Position numbers and translations under genes: made by a program. The notes below the pieces were generated by a model. The model was not told the origin of the DNA, made no database searches, and was given only the letters and a program-made list of their open reading frames with translations. Positions 10,370-20,740 of a stretch of DNA of 64,000 nt are shown in pieces (within the stretch, counting starts at the first letter, position 1; every line of letters starts with the position of its first letter). The stretch lies in assembly GCA_000320605.2 (NCBI GenBank), contig KB445819.1:124001-188000 (forward strand), in the 5' to 3' direction. This stretch comes from Gelatoporia subvermispora B. Lineage: Eukaryota; Basidiomycota; Agaricomycetes; Polyporales; Gelatoporiaceae.

Positions 10370-11215
10370 CACTGAGAGAGTAAGCTCGGTGTATTCGAGA
10401 AGGCATATGATGCTGATACAGTTGCAGTGTGTACAGACAGTACCAGGAGACGAGAGTTCTGGTGTCTAAGTCCTTGAATGATGTCCAAAATGGGGTTATC
10501 ACGGGACTCAGCACACTGTGTGCCTTGCGAACAGCATCGAGGCCAGTGGGAACATCAATGAAAATCCGAAGGCACATCGGAGGTCTAGCTGCACGTTTGT
10601 CGGATTGCCGAATCTAAACGCAGCTGTTCTTCGGTAATCAGGTTACGGGCGTCAGACAATCAAAGCTGTATTCAAGTTCAGCTTTCGACATACTGTAAGT
10701 GCGTGAATGGTAGCAGCACAAGTGTGGCATCGGCCCGTACACAATTCAACTGAGTACGGTCACGATGTTGAGGACGCCAATATGTATCACCATCATATGA
10801 TTCGTACCTGGCACCCGCGAGGTGTCGAGAGGGTCCGCGAGTTGAGCTTGGCACTTATTCATCCATCAAGTTGACAGGAGGACGTCCTAATTGAACGCTG
10901 CTCAAATAGGCGAGATCACAAGACGATTCGATCGAGGAGGCACTTACCATACAACTGCCGAAAGTCCGAGGCGGATAATGTTCAGCAATCTCCCGCGACA
11001 GCCGTGCGAGACACGATCTGCGATGCGACTGGTGAGTCCGAGGAGGTTGCTGCTGATTCTGAGTGACATGTAGTAAGTCTCTCGGATTAGGTTTGCATAG
11101 GGGCTCAATATCAAATGAAATCTTGGTCATCGCTTGTATATGCAGCGGGACGGATGCCATATGAAAGCAGCAACACGAACGAAAGAACCTTGAACAGGTC
11201 CGTAAAAATGAACAT
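10370..11215 (-). pseudogene. Decayed paralogue of the cysteine-rich secreted protein
   Basis: The ATG at 11213-11215 begins a secretion-signal-like stretch (FTDLFKVLSFVLLLSYGI). Further along, CACGGCTGTCGCGGG with the bases that follow (about 11000) resembles the ACGTDGE exon of the intact gene. DNA at about 10590-10640 matches the ESSCAYSFANLD exon base by base over much of its length, but with an in-frame TAG where the tyrosine codon should be and small deletions. The bases that follow resemble the VCFIDF exon. No continuous model could be made. This is best read as a tandem duplicate that has decayed; weak similarity by eye leaves room for error. Confidence 0.4.
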
Positions 11216-11374
11216 GGTACAGCAACCGAGCGTGGAACGATGCTTCAATATATATGATACCTCAACCTGAGAAGGTAAAGACTGGACAATATTGTAGGAT
11301 AGAAGGTAATACTAGAGTAAGAACACGATTCAGAAAACGACTGTATCGTCTGGAGGTCGAAGAGCGCGATGAAC

Positions 11375-14300
11375 TCATCGCAACCGCGTTGCCGCGCCAA
11401 CCTGAGCGCTACCCTTCTGCGCATCCTTCAGACGACCCGGAGCTGCCTTGGCCTTTGTCGAAGCTGGCGGAGCCACGTCCACGTTCTCAATTATGATATC
11501 GTCGTCGGAATCCGGTGCTGGTGACGCAGGCGTTGTTGAGCTGCTCTTACCATCCGCCTTCTTGGTTTGATCCTCCTTGGACGCTCGCTCCTTCTTCCAA
11601 GACTCGGAAAGCTCCTCGATACGCGTCGCGAGGTTGGCTCTGATTTCGGACACCACGTCACCTTGCCAATCTTGCGAGCGCGCGGAGGCTGGATAGTCTC
11701 GAGCTTTCTTGCTCTGTAAAGTGGCTATGTTAGTGGCGTGTGACACACGTAGAAGATGTATTCAACTCACGAGGATGATCTGACTGAACCACACTGGGTC
11801 CGACATGAAAGTTGCGACATAGTGAATTAGATAGACACCGCAGTCACTGTAGTTGAGCTGACTCGGCACCTGATCCCGGTCATGTTAATGTGCTCTACTT
11901 CGGGAATGAGGGATTGCTTACTAAAGCCTGTTTACCCTCTGCTGGACTTGTTTCGTCGAGTCCCTTCTTGTCTTTCGCCTCCATCTGCAAGTATCCTATG
12001 AGATTCTTGACTGCTTGCGGATGTCGATTACCCAGCGAGTCGAAAACAAAGATATACGCCCTGACATGTGAACAATGAGGCTAAGGCGCGTCAACAACAC
12101 AATTCAATCAGCTCACCGGGGACGCTGGACTTCCAGAGGCTCCATCTCTTGATCGACTTCGTGGGCATCGACGGTGACTGTTGGCACGGGAGAAGGCTTG
12201 CGCTCATCTCCTTTCGAGCCATGAAATGTATAGAACCGAGCTGCAGGGACCTCCGTAGGAACACGTTGTGGTGAACGGGGCAAGGCCGGTACAGTCGACT
12301 CTGATGGGGTGGACGATTCAACCGGCACGACCTCGAGCCCAGGCTCGCAGTCGATGTCCATCGTGGCAGGGCTGGACAGTGAACCGTCGGGATAGCGAAG
12401 CTCCATGTCAAATGGCTCCTCCGTCATCATCACGTCCTCACGTTGCTCGTGATCTTTCTCGGGGACAGCCAGTGTGCTATCTCCGTCAGAGAGGGAGCAT
12501 GAACCGGTGCCCTTGAGCAGCTCTTCCACCTCAAGCTCTGCTACACTGTCCCCCCGAATGGGTGATGGAGGGCATGAGTCTGGGACAACCTCGTCCGAGG
12601 GCTGTGGTGAGAGGACCAACGTCACGTCGGCGGTTTCCACATCGACTACCTCTTCCCGCTTCCGCTTCCGCGTCAGCGGCTTGACGAGTGTTGTAGAAGT
12701 ATCGGCGGCTGGCGGTAAGAGGACATACTCCGGATTATAGATGATAGCAAGATACCAGTGGAAACTACTTTCAGCGTGAGCAAAATTGGAGTCCGTGTAA
12801 CTCCACAGGAGAGCTTACTGTTCATTGATAGGTACTATAAGATACTTCTTCTTGAAGAGATCGAACTTTGAGGTCCATTTCCGCACGCTCCGGTAGCCCT
12901 CCTCTTTGCTGCCGTCTGGGGTGAGTTTCCGAGGAGATAGACAAAGGTATAAGACCCACTTCTTTACGTTCAGCTTCTTGTAGAAGAAGGAGCTGAAGAC
13001 ATGAACTTGGTCCGCAAGCTCTGGATCACTACTCCGCAAATCGCTTAGCCACAACCTGATCATAGGTTAGCTTGAGGTGCACCCATGATCTCAGATCTAC
13101 TCACTTAAGACCAAATTCGATGAGGGTGTCATTGAGATATTGGTCGGGCTGCAGCCGTTTCATATCCCCTCTGGTGATGTTAACTGCGCCGGCGCCTCGT
13201 GGTGGCCATATCAAGATCCTGGAATACATAACGGTGAGCCGCTATTCGGAGCGAAGGAATCATCAACGTACAGTTCATCGGCGTCTGGAGAAGGGCTCTT
13301 TCTTGACTGTGCCCTCTCGGCTCTCTCCTGTGCCGCTAGACTTTGTCGTGTCTGACGCATGCTACGCTCGGCATATGTAGAACCAGTGCGGCTGTAAATA
13401 GTGCATTGGCGGCATGTAGTAAACGATTCCCTTTGTAGTCACTTACGGTGCAGGCTCGGGCGGAGGTCTACTTTGCAACTCTGTGTCCTCCACAGAACTG
13501 GATCTTCTCTTGGGACTGTCTAGGATGCTGACCTCCGTCCGCGAGCTCATGGGTAGACCGCCGTGACCTTTCCTTTCCAATTGCGCTTTCTTATGTTGCG
13601 CAGACCGATGCGCTACTTCCCATAACGATGCAGACCCCGTGCCGCTACACAAAATATCAGCACTGCAAACAGGTCTGCGAAACCGTGTCCACTGACTTGA
13701 CTTGACCTGATTCTTTGACATCTGTACGCAAAGCGTCGATGAGTTTACGGTAGGGCTCGCCGCCTTGCCAATTCGCATGGGCAGTACGAAATCTGAAAGT
13801 GACGAGACCATCTGGCCGAGGTGATCCTGTGAAGATTCAGTATGCAATACGCCCTAAATTACTGCGTACAGAACCTGGCGTGTATTCGAATATTGGATTT
13901 CGCGGCTTTATTGTCGGAGCGCGAGTCTTTACTTGCAAGACGAAAGCTTTGTCCGCAGCATCACTAGGTGTAGGTCTTTCGGTATACTATGCAGACAGTG
14001 TCAGAGAACTATTCGAGCAAGTGGTCACTTAGCATACCGTGATATACTCGACGTCCCTCTCTATTCGGAGTTCGCGGATATGAGTTTTCGCTCCTGGTTT
14101 CTCCACGATGTGCAGCGTAGCTGACAGACGGGGTCGTTCACATCCCTGCTCGTACCTAAGCCAGAAAGGCGGCTCAGGGTCATCTGGATCTTCAGCTTCA
14201 TAGTGCTTGCATCCTAAGAACCAGGCGTCGAGCGGTAACACGATCTTGTCCCGTGTTGAAGTAGTTGTGGTCTTTCTCCCTCGTTTCGGCGGCGATGATG

Positions 14301-15594
14301 GGGTGAAGCCCGAAGCACTCGTAGTGATAGCGTCACATTGCTGCGGATCGAGTGGGCGCACGACAAGCTAGGACGCGAGTCAATTTCGTGCGCTACAAGA
14401 TGAGGTTTACAGCCCCACCTGTGGATCCTCTTTAGCTTTGCCCTTCATACGGCCCTTGACAGACAACAACTGTTCGGTCAGGTTGAGATGCGGCACGCCC
14501 TGCGGATTCCTCGTTTCGATCGCTTCCACCTTCTTCCGTACATTATTCGTGGGGATTACCGTCCTGCCGCTCGGCGTCTTCGCGCGCTGTGTTGTGGCGT
14601 CGTCGTCTGAGAACGCCTCGATCGGGTCGTTCACCAACGGATCCGAGTCGTCCACCTCCAAGACCTCTGGCTCACGCTGCTGGACACGCTCGCGCAGCCG
14701 CCTCGTAGAGTCACCATCCGGCACCTGGGAATGGCGCTGTGGATCGGGCGAGGACGGCCGCGAGAACGGATGCGACAGACGAGGATAATGTGACGAGCCT
14801 GCAGCGGGGAGGCTATCTATTGGGTCTGGGCTGGAGCTCTTCTTATGCCGATATTGGGACAAGTCTGTACGGGTGAGAGGCTGTCCAATGTCCTCGTCGT
14901 CATCGGGAACTTCGATAGGCTCCATCTTTCTGCCGTTCGACGGTCCAGCAGCGGACATGAAGGCCCCAGGGTTCCCTGTCGGACGCGGAGCTCTCAATCT
15001 CTCCAGTCAAACAAAACAACATAGGCAATCACACGCACCGAAGTATTGCGACGTAAACGCCACGGGAGCGTCACCGGACTTGGAAACCTTGGGCCGTTTC
15101 GCACCAGATCTGAAGTTGTCTCCTCTCGACGGGTATGACATATTCAGCGGCGTCCTTGACGCGGTCAAGTTAGACGTCATACGGCCAGCAGGTCCAGCGC
15201 GGGGCTTAGACAGGGTATCGTGCAGGCGATTGAGGGCGAACGGATTGTGGTCCCTGTTCGGCGCGCGGCGGGATTCTGTGTTGCTCCCCTAACACAAATT
15301 CACAAACAAGCATGACATGCAAAGGAATATCACATACCGGCACATTTATGGGGGTGGCCTTATCGCTCCTCCATGTTGTGCTGCGGCATATAGTTAGTAC
15401 TCCTCCCTCCTCACGCGCTTGTCTTGGGGTATACATGCGACGCACCTCACTGCCTGGCCCTGTTTATCCTGCATCCCATTAGACGCGTCCCGGTAGTTCC
15501 TCTGTACGGTGCTGGTGGTCCCACTGAAGTTATAGAGGGAACCTATGGCGGCACGGTCCTCTCGAGGCGGGACAGTCTGCGAGGCAAATTGCAT
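11375..15594 (-). CDS. ULP2: ULP2/SENP6-7-type SUMO-specific cysteine protease (C48)
   Basis: It removes SUMO, especially chains, from nuclear proteins. The N-terminal half is long and disordered, beginning MQFASQTVPPRED (ATG 15592-15594). Then come the conserved start of the Ulp domain, ITRGDMKRLQPDQYLNDTLI (about 13080-13200), FSSFFYKKLN, and the catalytic triad: His in FHWYLAIIYNPEY (codon 12758-12760), Asp in YIFVFDSLGNRHP (about 12040) and Cys in NYSDCGVYLIHY (codon 11840-11842). About 200 acidic, proline-rich residues separate His from Asp, an insertion typical of the Ulp2 branch rather than Ulp1. A lysine-rich tail follows the protease domain and the gene stops at 11375-11377. About ten short introns were inferred. 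All three catalytic residues are present, so the enzyme should be active. Confidence 0.9.
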
Positions 15595-16293
15595 CTGCGA
15601 CGCGTTGTCACAGCGCGAGTCTCTAGTTTCGTCACCCTCGTGTCAGATCAGAATCAACCCTCCCTAGAAATACACAGCCAACAGTTCGCAAGATGAAAGA
15701 CCAGGAGAAAGGGTAATTGGCGACAGCCACCGGGCGCACGACGGTCATAGGCGCCAACGGGTTACGCGCCGCACCCAGGACCAGGACTGACGCCGCCAGA
15801 AGCGGCCCTTGGGGTGTCTCACTTTGCAATTACGCCTCTTGGGATCAACACCCCTTCGAGCAATAATATCCAGGATCAACTAAATGTACAAGTTCGTATC
15901 GAACATGGAGTCTATGGGCGCCGCTACATCACAGCACCACAATATAGCTAACTACCGAACTCGGCTCCAGCTCACGCGAATCAGGAAGGAGTACTATTCC
16001 ACCACCTACAGTAAGCCGAAAACGAATCAGCGATAGGCAAGTCCGCAGTGTCACGATGCGCAAGGTATATACGTAGGGACAGGCTAGCGAGGGGCAAAAA
16101 GAGAGACGCGCAAGTATGCAGGTCAAAACGTCCGTAAGCGTGATGCGCGGGGCAGCATTAAGCATCGTGGCAGATGGATCGTGTGGGTCATAACTGTGAT
16201 AGGAGTATGCGATGTGAGAGTCCGATGCAGGAGCAAAACGATGATGAGCATGCGAGAGGAGGGGTATCGCAAGGCGGCGCCAGCGCCAGCTCA
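15595..16293. other. Intergenic: ULP2 upstream region and KRE6 3' region
   Basis: This holds the promoter of the ULP2-type gene (right to left) and the 3' end region of the KRE6-type gene. No further gene was recognised. Confidence 0.4.
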
Positions 16294-18443
16294 TCAGCAG
16301 CCGTCGTATTGCGAGTTGCGCGGGAACGTGTAGCCTGCCTGGTCCCATGTTGTCAAGTTCGGATTCGAGTAAGCGTTTAGATGGCTGGCCAGACAACGTT
16401 AGCATATGTAATGAAAGGTCATGTAGATGGGCTCTTACTTGTTGATGTAATCCTGCGTAGGGTAACTGCTCGGCTCGCATGTCACGCCACCCTTGACGTC
16501 GTCCCGTTGGTATACCCGTACGTAGTCGACGTACATCTTCGAGGGGAATTGCAGGTGCATGAAGTCCTGGTGCTGGAAGGAAGCTGTGTAATAATAATCA
16601 ATAAGTTAATGCACTTGCCGGCAATTACAAGGGCACGTACGAGACATGCCGAGGTTCATAATAATATACTGTGGCACGAATGGTACATTAGCCACGAAGA
16701 TAGGGACCAACGCTGAGACTACTCACGACAGGCTCTTCCGGGACTATACGGGAGCTGATGTTTACAGTCGTATCCGGCCCGATCGTTGCGGCTGTCATCG
16801 TCCATGATTCCTGCCCATCCGCAAACCACGTAATATACCCCTCGTCGCGGTTGCTCGGGTCAGACCACCACTCGTACGCATATGTCCCGTATGCGTTGCC
16901 CGCATAGTCCGAATTGTCAATGTCCGTAAGCGCACTGATGGCCTGCTGGTATTGCCCGCCCTTGTACGAGTTGAATACTGACGTAGGATTGTGGAGCGTG
17001 GACGCATTGTCGTTCGGCGTGTACTGGAAGTTGTACGGCGCCACTTGGAAACTCTGGGACGCCTGCGTCTGGAAGCGAGACACGTCGATCTGCGCCTCGA
17101 GGATATCTATTTCGGGGACACCGCGCCCAACATTCACCGAGGGGCCTGGATGGTCCGAGTCCGGGCACGTGCACGCCGACACCCGCTGGCCAGGCATGAA
17201 GCTTAGCGGTCCGCCACCGATGCCCCCGGTCGTCGCCGCCGCAGGTAAGTGTGTCTTCGTTGTCTGGTTCGGGAACGTGCCGACGTCGCACGTGTCGTAG
17301 CTGTAAGGCCACATCCCCTCCGTCGTCGCGCCGTAGCCTGCACGACCGAGATTGCCCATCGTCCATGCGGCTGGCCAGAGGCCGGGGGCCGTTGCGCTCC
17401 CGGGCAAGCTGAGCGAAATCTCGACGTATCCGGTGGTGAAGCAGAACTTGTTCCAGGACTGCAGCATGCCGCTACGGAAGTTCAGGTTGTGGTTTTCGAC
17501 CTCGTCCATAGTGATGACGAGCTTGCCGTCCTGCGTGACGATCTGCGAGGGATCATACCACTCAAGGTCGCCCGTGGGCCAGTAGTTCAAATTGACTGCC
17601 TCCCAGAAGGGATCATCGCCCGGCCAGAATGTCCGCCCGTCCTGGTTGAACTCGTCGCTGAAGACGAGGTTGTACTGCTTGCCGTCGGTTCCGGTGCGCG
17701 TGCGTACCGACGGGTCTGTGTCTTTATCAATGAGTGACGGCATGTTCGGCAGGTCCGGCACCTCCCCGGTCTCATTGACCCCGCCGAGATTCAGCGATGG
17801 GGAACGCGGCGTCGGGTGCTGATACCAGTTGATGATCGGATAGCCGGCAAAGAGTGTGAGCAGGCCGAGGACGATGATAGCGAGAGCGGATGCGTTCGCC
17901 CATCCTCGAGCAGAGAATGGCGTGCAGGTGTTCTCCATCTTTGCATCTCGGATAGGGTCTGGGTTGTGCAGTGCGTCGTCGAGATCGGGGTCTTTCGTGT
18001 CCCAGATGAATGGATAGGGTTGGCCAGTAGAGGTGGAGACCATAGGAGCAGATGTAGTCGTCTTTTCGCCGGTGGTGGGTAATGAAACCTCAGAGGGGGC
18101 GTTACTGAACCGTGAGGAAGCATATGGACCATTGGCATTGTAAGTCAAGGTAGGATTGTACTATCACGTTAGCTATCAGCCATCACGACATATATTCCTC
18201 AGAAGTGGATATGCGCACCGAATAGGGTCCATATCCTCCCCCAATGACACCAGTAGCAACTCCCTGCGTCGTCCCGCTCATGTATGGATGTCCAGCGGTC
18301 GGCTGTCTTTGTGGTTGAGGCATGGGCATTTGCGTAGCGACTCCGAGAGACTGTTGTCGACTTGGACCGGCCGAGACGGGGCTCTGAGGAACAGCATAGT
18401 ATTGTGAGTTGGGCGGGGGGACCCGTCTAGAGGGATGGGCCAT
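16294..18443 (-). CDS. KRE6: KRE6/SKN1-family beta-1,6-glucan synthesis protein (GH16-like, type II membrane)
   Basis: Proteins of this family act in the secretory pathway or plasma membrane and are needed to build cell-wall beta-1,6-glucan. Exon 1 starts MAHPSRRVPPPNSQYY (ATG 18441-18443). A short intron (18161-18218) leads into the main exon. A cytosolic proline/serine-rich tail is followed by one membrane helix, ALAIIVLGLLTLFAGYPII, near residue 165, and a large lumenal GH16-like domain with LVFSDEFNQDGRTFW, LWPAAWTMGNLG and the GH16 acidic core EIDILE. After an intron come FQHQDFMHLQFPSKMYVDYV and YQRDDVKGGVTCEP, and after another ATWDQAGYTF-like residues, ending QYDGC at the TGA at 16294-16296. 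The full family layout is present. KRE6 and SKN1 cannot be told apart here; the symbol is by family. Confidence 0.93.
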
Positions 18444-19222
18444 GGTGGTGGAGAGTGGAAAGTCAGCCGCTGCGCATGCCCAGGCAGAACTCCTGCGCCA
18501 CCTCCCTCGTGGCTGTGGGAGAGCACAACACAATATATTTATATGCCCCCGAGACTATTCTCGCTACTGAAACCCTTCACCGACTGCGCTTGCCACTATT
18601 CTAGCTATCTGTTATCCCATCGTTTCTTTTCGCTCAAGAATTTGCATGGCCGGCGGCGTGAACAACGGCTACTCGATGGTTCAGATCGAACAGGATCTAG
18701 TCTGAGCGCTACTTGAGCACCACGACGTTGCTCCCTCAATCCGTCCACTCTCAGGAGCACTATCTTACATCAACTATGGACTCCTGATTTCACTTTTTGT
18801 TCAGCTTCAGAATCACGCTCATCTTGCTACTCGTGTGCGCACTGCGTCTGCTCGACGGATTTGGCAGGGAAGTTTGAAGATCAAAGCCACAGAGCGCCTC
18901 CGAAGACGCCTGCGCGTTATTGCTGTCTCACGATAATCGGTCTGAGATCCTTAGCTCTGACTCCCAAGTATAGTGAGAGGGCCACTGAGGTTGGATAGCG
19001 GCATTTGTACGGAGGACGGGTTTCAAGGTGGTCTGACTGTTGGTTCATGGTGAGAGCAAATTTCATGACATAAAAGGGTTCGCGACGGCCGACGTGCCAT
19101 TGTTTCCAACTGCTCAACACTAGAACATCAGCGTCGGTGTTCTGAAGCCGACGTTGCCACGAGCATTCCGGAGATCGCCACGCCTTTTCGACCCTCTACT
19201 CTGTTTCAGGCGCCCGTTTACC
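18444..19222. promoter_or_regulatory. Divergent promoter region between KRE6-type gene and FOL3
   Basis: The two start codons face away from each other across about 780 bp, so both promoters must lie here. A TATA-like run TATATTTATATG (about 18533-18544) is about 100 bp upstream of the KRE6-type start. No separate gene was recognised. Confidence 0.5.
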
Positions 19223-20740
19223 ATGTCCATCGACCTCTCCCTGGACCGCATCCGCGCGCTCCAGTCTCACCTACCGCCATACACGCGTCCGACATGCCAT
19301 GTAGTTGGAACAAATGGCAAAGGCAGCGTATCTGCTTACCTCACCTCCATATTCCGCGCATCTGCATTCACCACCGGCCGCTTCAACTCCCCGCATCTGA
19401 TCAGTCCGCACGATTCGATCCTCCTGGATGATGAACCTGTCTCCCCTTCGCTCTACACCTCAGCACGCGCACGTGTGGAGTCCGTTGATCGTCAAAACAG
19501 CTGTCGTGCGAGTAGTTTCGAGCTGCTGACAGCAACAGCCCTCTACATCTTCGAACAGGCCCGGGTCGATGTCGTCGTTCTGGAGGCGGGCATGGGCGGC
19601 CGCCTCGACGCGACGAACATCGTGCCGGACTCCTCCATAGTCGCCTCTGCCCTAACAGCGGTCGACTTGGACCACCAAGCGTTCCTGGGCTCCACATCGG
19701 CAGCCATCGCGCGTGAGAAGGCCGCAGCCGCACGCCCGGGAAGGCCATTTATTCTTGGGCCGCAGACACACGCAGAGGTCGAGCCTGCCGTGCGCGAGCT
19801 CGTCGCCGGCATCGGTGCAGCGCTGCTCCCAGCTCCAGTTGTCAAGCCGCGCCCGTGGGACGATGCCACGGACGGCCCGCGCGAACCTCCCGCTCTCACA
19901 CCTCGTTTTCGCCCTTCCCCGCAGCCTGTCGAGGTCCGCCTGTCGTGCTTCGACACCCCGCTCCGCGCGCTGCTCCCGCTCCACGGGCAGCACCAGCTTG
20001 CGAATCTCGGGACTGCGCTGGGTGTTGTCGAGGCGCTGCTTGCGCCGTCAGCCGCTGTCCCTCATGATTTCGCCTCCCGCATTCACTCGCAAATCACCCC
20101 AGAGTCTGTCAGCCGTGGGATTCGAGAGACGTCGTGGCCAGGGAGGTTGTCCTTCCACACCATATCTATTCCAGTCGAATCCTCGCGAGGAAAGAGTGAC
20201 CTGCTCGTATTAGCCGACGGTGCACATAACCCCGCATCTGCGGACACACTGTCCGCATATCTGTCCTCACTGCTCTCGTCACTAGACGCCACCTCCATGG
20301 GTGTGCGCGAAGTCACTGTTACTTACATACTCGCGCTTTCCCATTCGCCGCCGAAGTCACCGGCAGACACACTGCGGCCTCTCTTCTCCCTGTCGCTTCC
20401 CGATGGCCTGGCAATCAAGCAGCGAACAGCCTTGGTACGATTCACGTCGCCGGAGGGTATGCCGTGGGTACATCCAGTGCCGCCACAGGAGATGCGCGAG
20501 ATCGTGGAACGTCTGTGTCCCGCTGTGGAGACGTGGGCCTCCACTATATCCAACACCTCGACGTCAGCAACAGATCAGGATCTCACAGGTACCCCCAACC
20601 CTGAGCTTGTCCAGGCGCTTGCTTGGGCTGCAGAACAATCCGCAAACGAAGAAGGCAAGGATTCGATCGCGGTAATTGCAGGCAGCCTCTACCTAGTCGC
20701 GGACTTTTATCGTATCCTTCGCGAGCAAAAGGCATCATAG
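19223..20740 (+). CDS. FOL3: Dihydrofolate synthase / folylpolyglutamate synthase family (FOL3-like)
   Basis: It joins glutamate to dihydropteroate to make dihydrofolate in folate biosynthesis. This is a single exon of 505 codons. The first ATG in frame is 19223-19225 (MSIDLSLDRIRALQSHLPP); the open frame extends upstream only through non-ATG codons. Visible family motifs are the P-loop VVGTNGKGSVSAYL near residue 30, NSPHLISPHDSIL, VVVLEAGMGGRLDATNI near 120, TAVDLDHQAFLGST, REKAAAARPGRPFILG, and LLVLADGAHNPASADTLS in the C-terminal ligase domain. Length and the position of the motifs fit the fungal FOL3 branch (dihydrofolate synthase) better than the mitochondrial/cytosolic FPGS (MET7) branch, but that choice is an inference. 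Confidence 0.92.
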   Translation: MSIDLSLDRIRALQSHLPPYTRPTCHVVGTNGKGSVSAYLTSIFRASAFTTGRFNSPHLISPHDSILLDDEPVSPSLYTSARARVESVDRQNSCRASSFELLTATALYIFEQARVDVVVLEAGMGGRLDATNIVPDSSIVASALTAVDLDHQAFLGSTSAAIAREKAAAARPGRPFILGPQTHAEVEPAVRELVAGIGAALLPAPVVKPRPWDDATDGPREPPALTPRFRPSPQPVEVRLSCFDTPLRALLPLHGQHQLANLGTALGVVEALLAPSAAVPHDFASRIHSQITPESVSRGIRETSWPGRLSFHTISIPVESSRGKSDLLVLADGAHNPASADTLSAYLSSLLSSLDATSMGVREVTVTYILALSHSPPKSPADTLRPLFSLSLPDGLAIKQRTALVRFTSPEGMPWVHPVPPQEMREIVERLCPAVETWASTISNTSTSATDQDLTGTPNPELVQALAWAAEQSANEEGKDSIAVIAGSLYLVADFYRILREQKAS

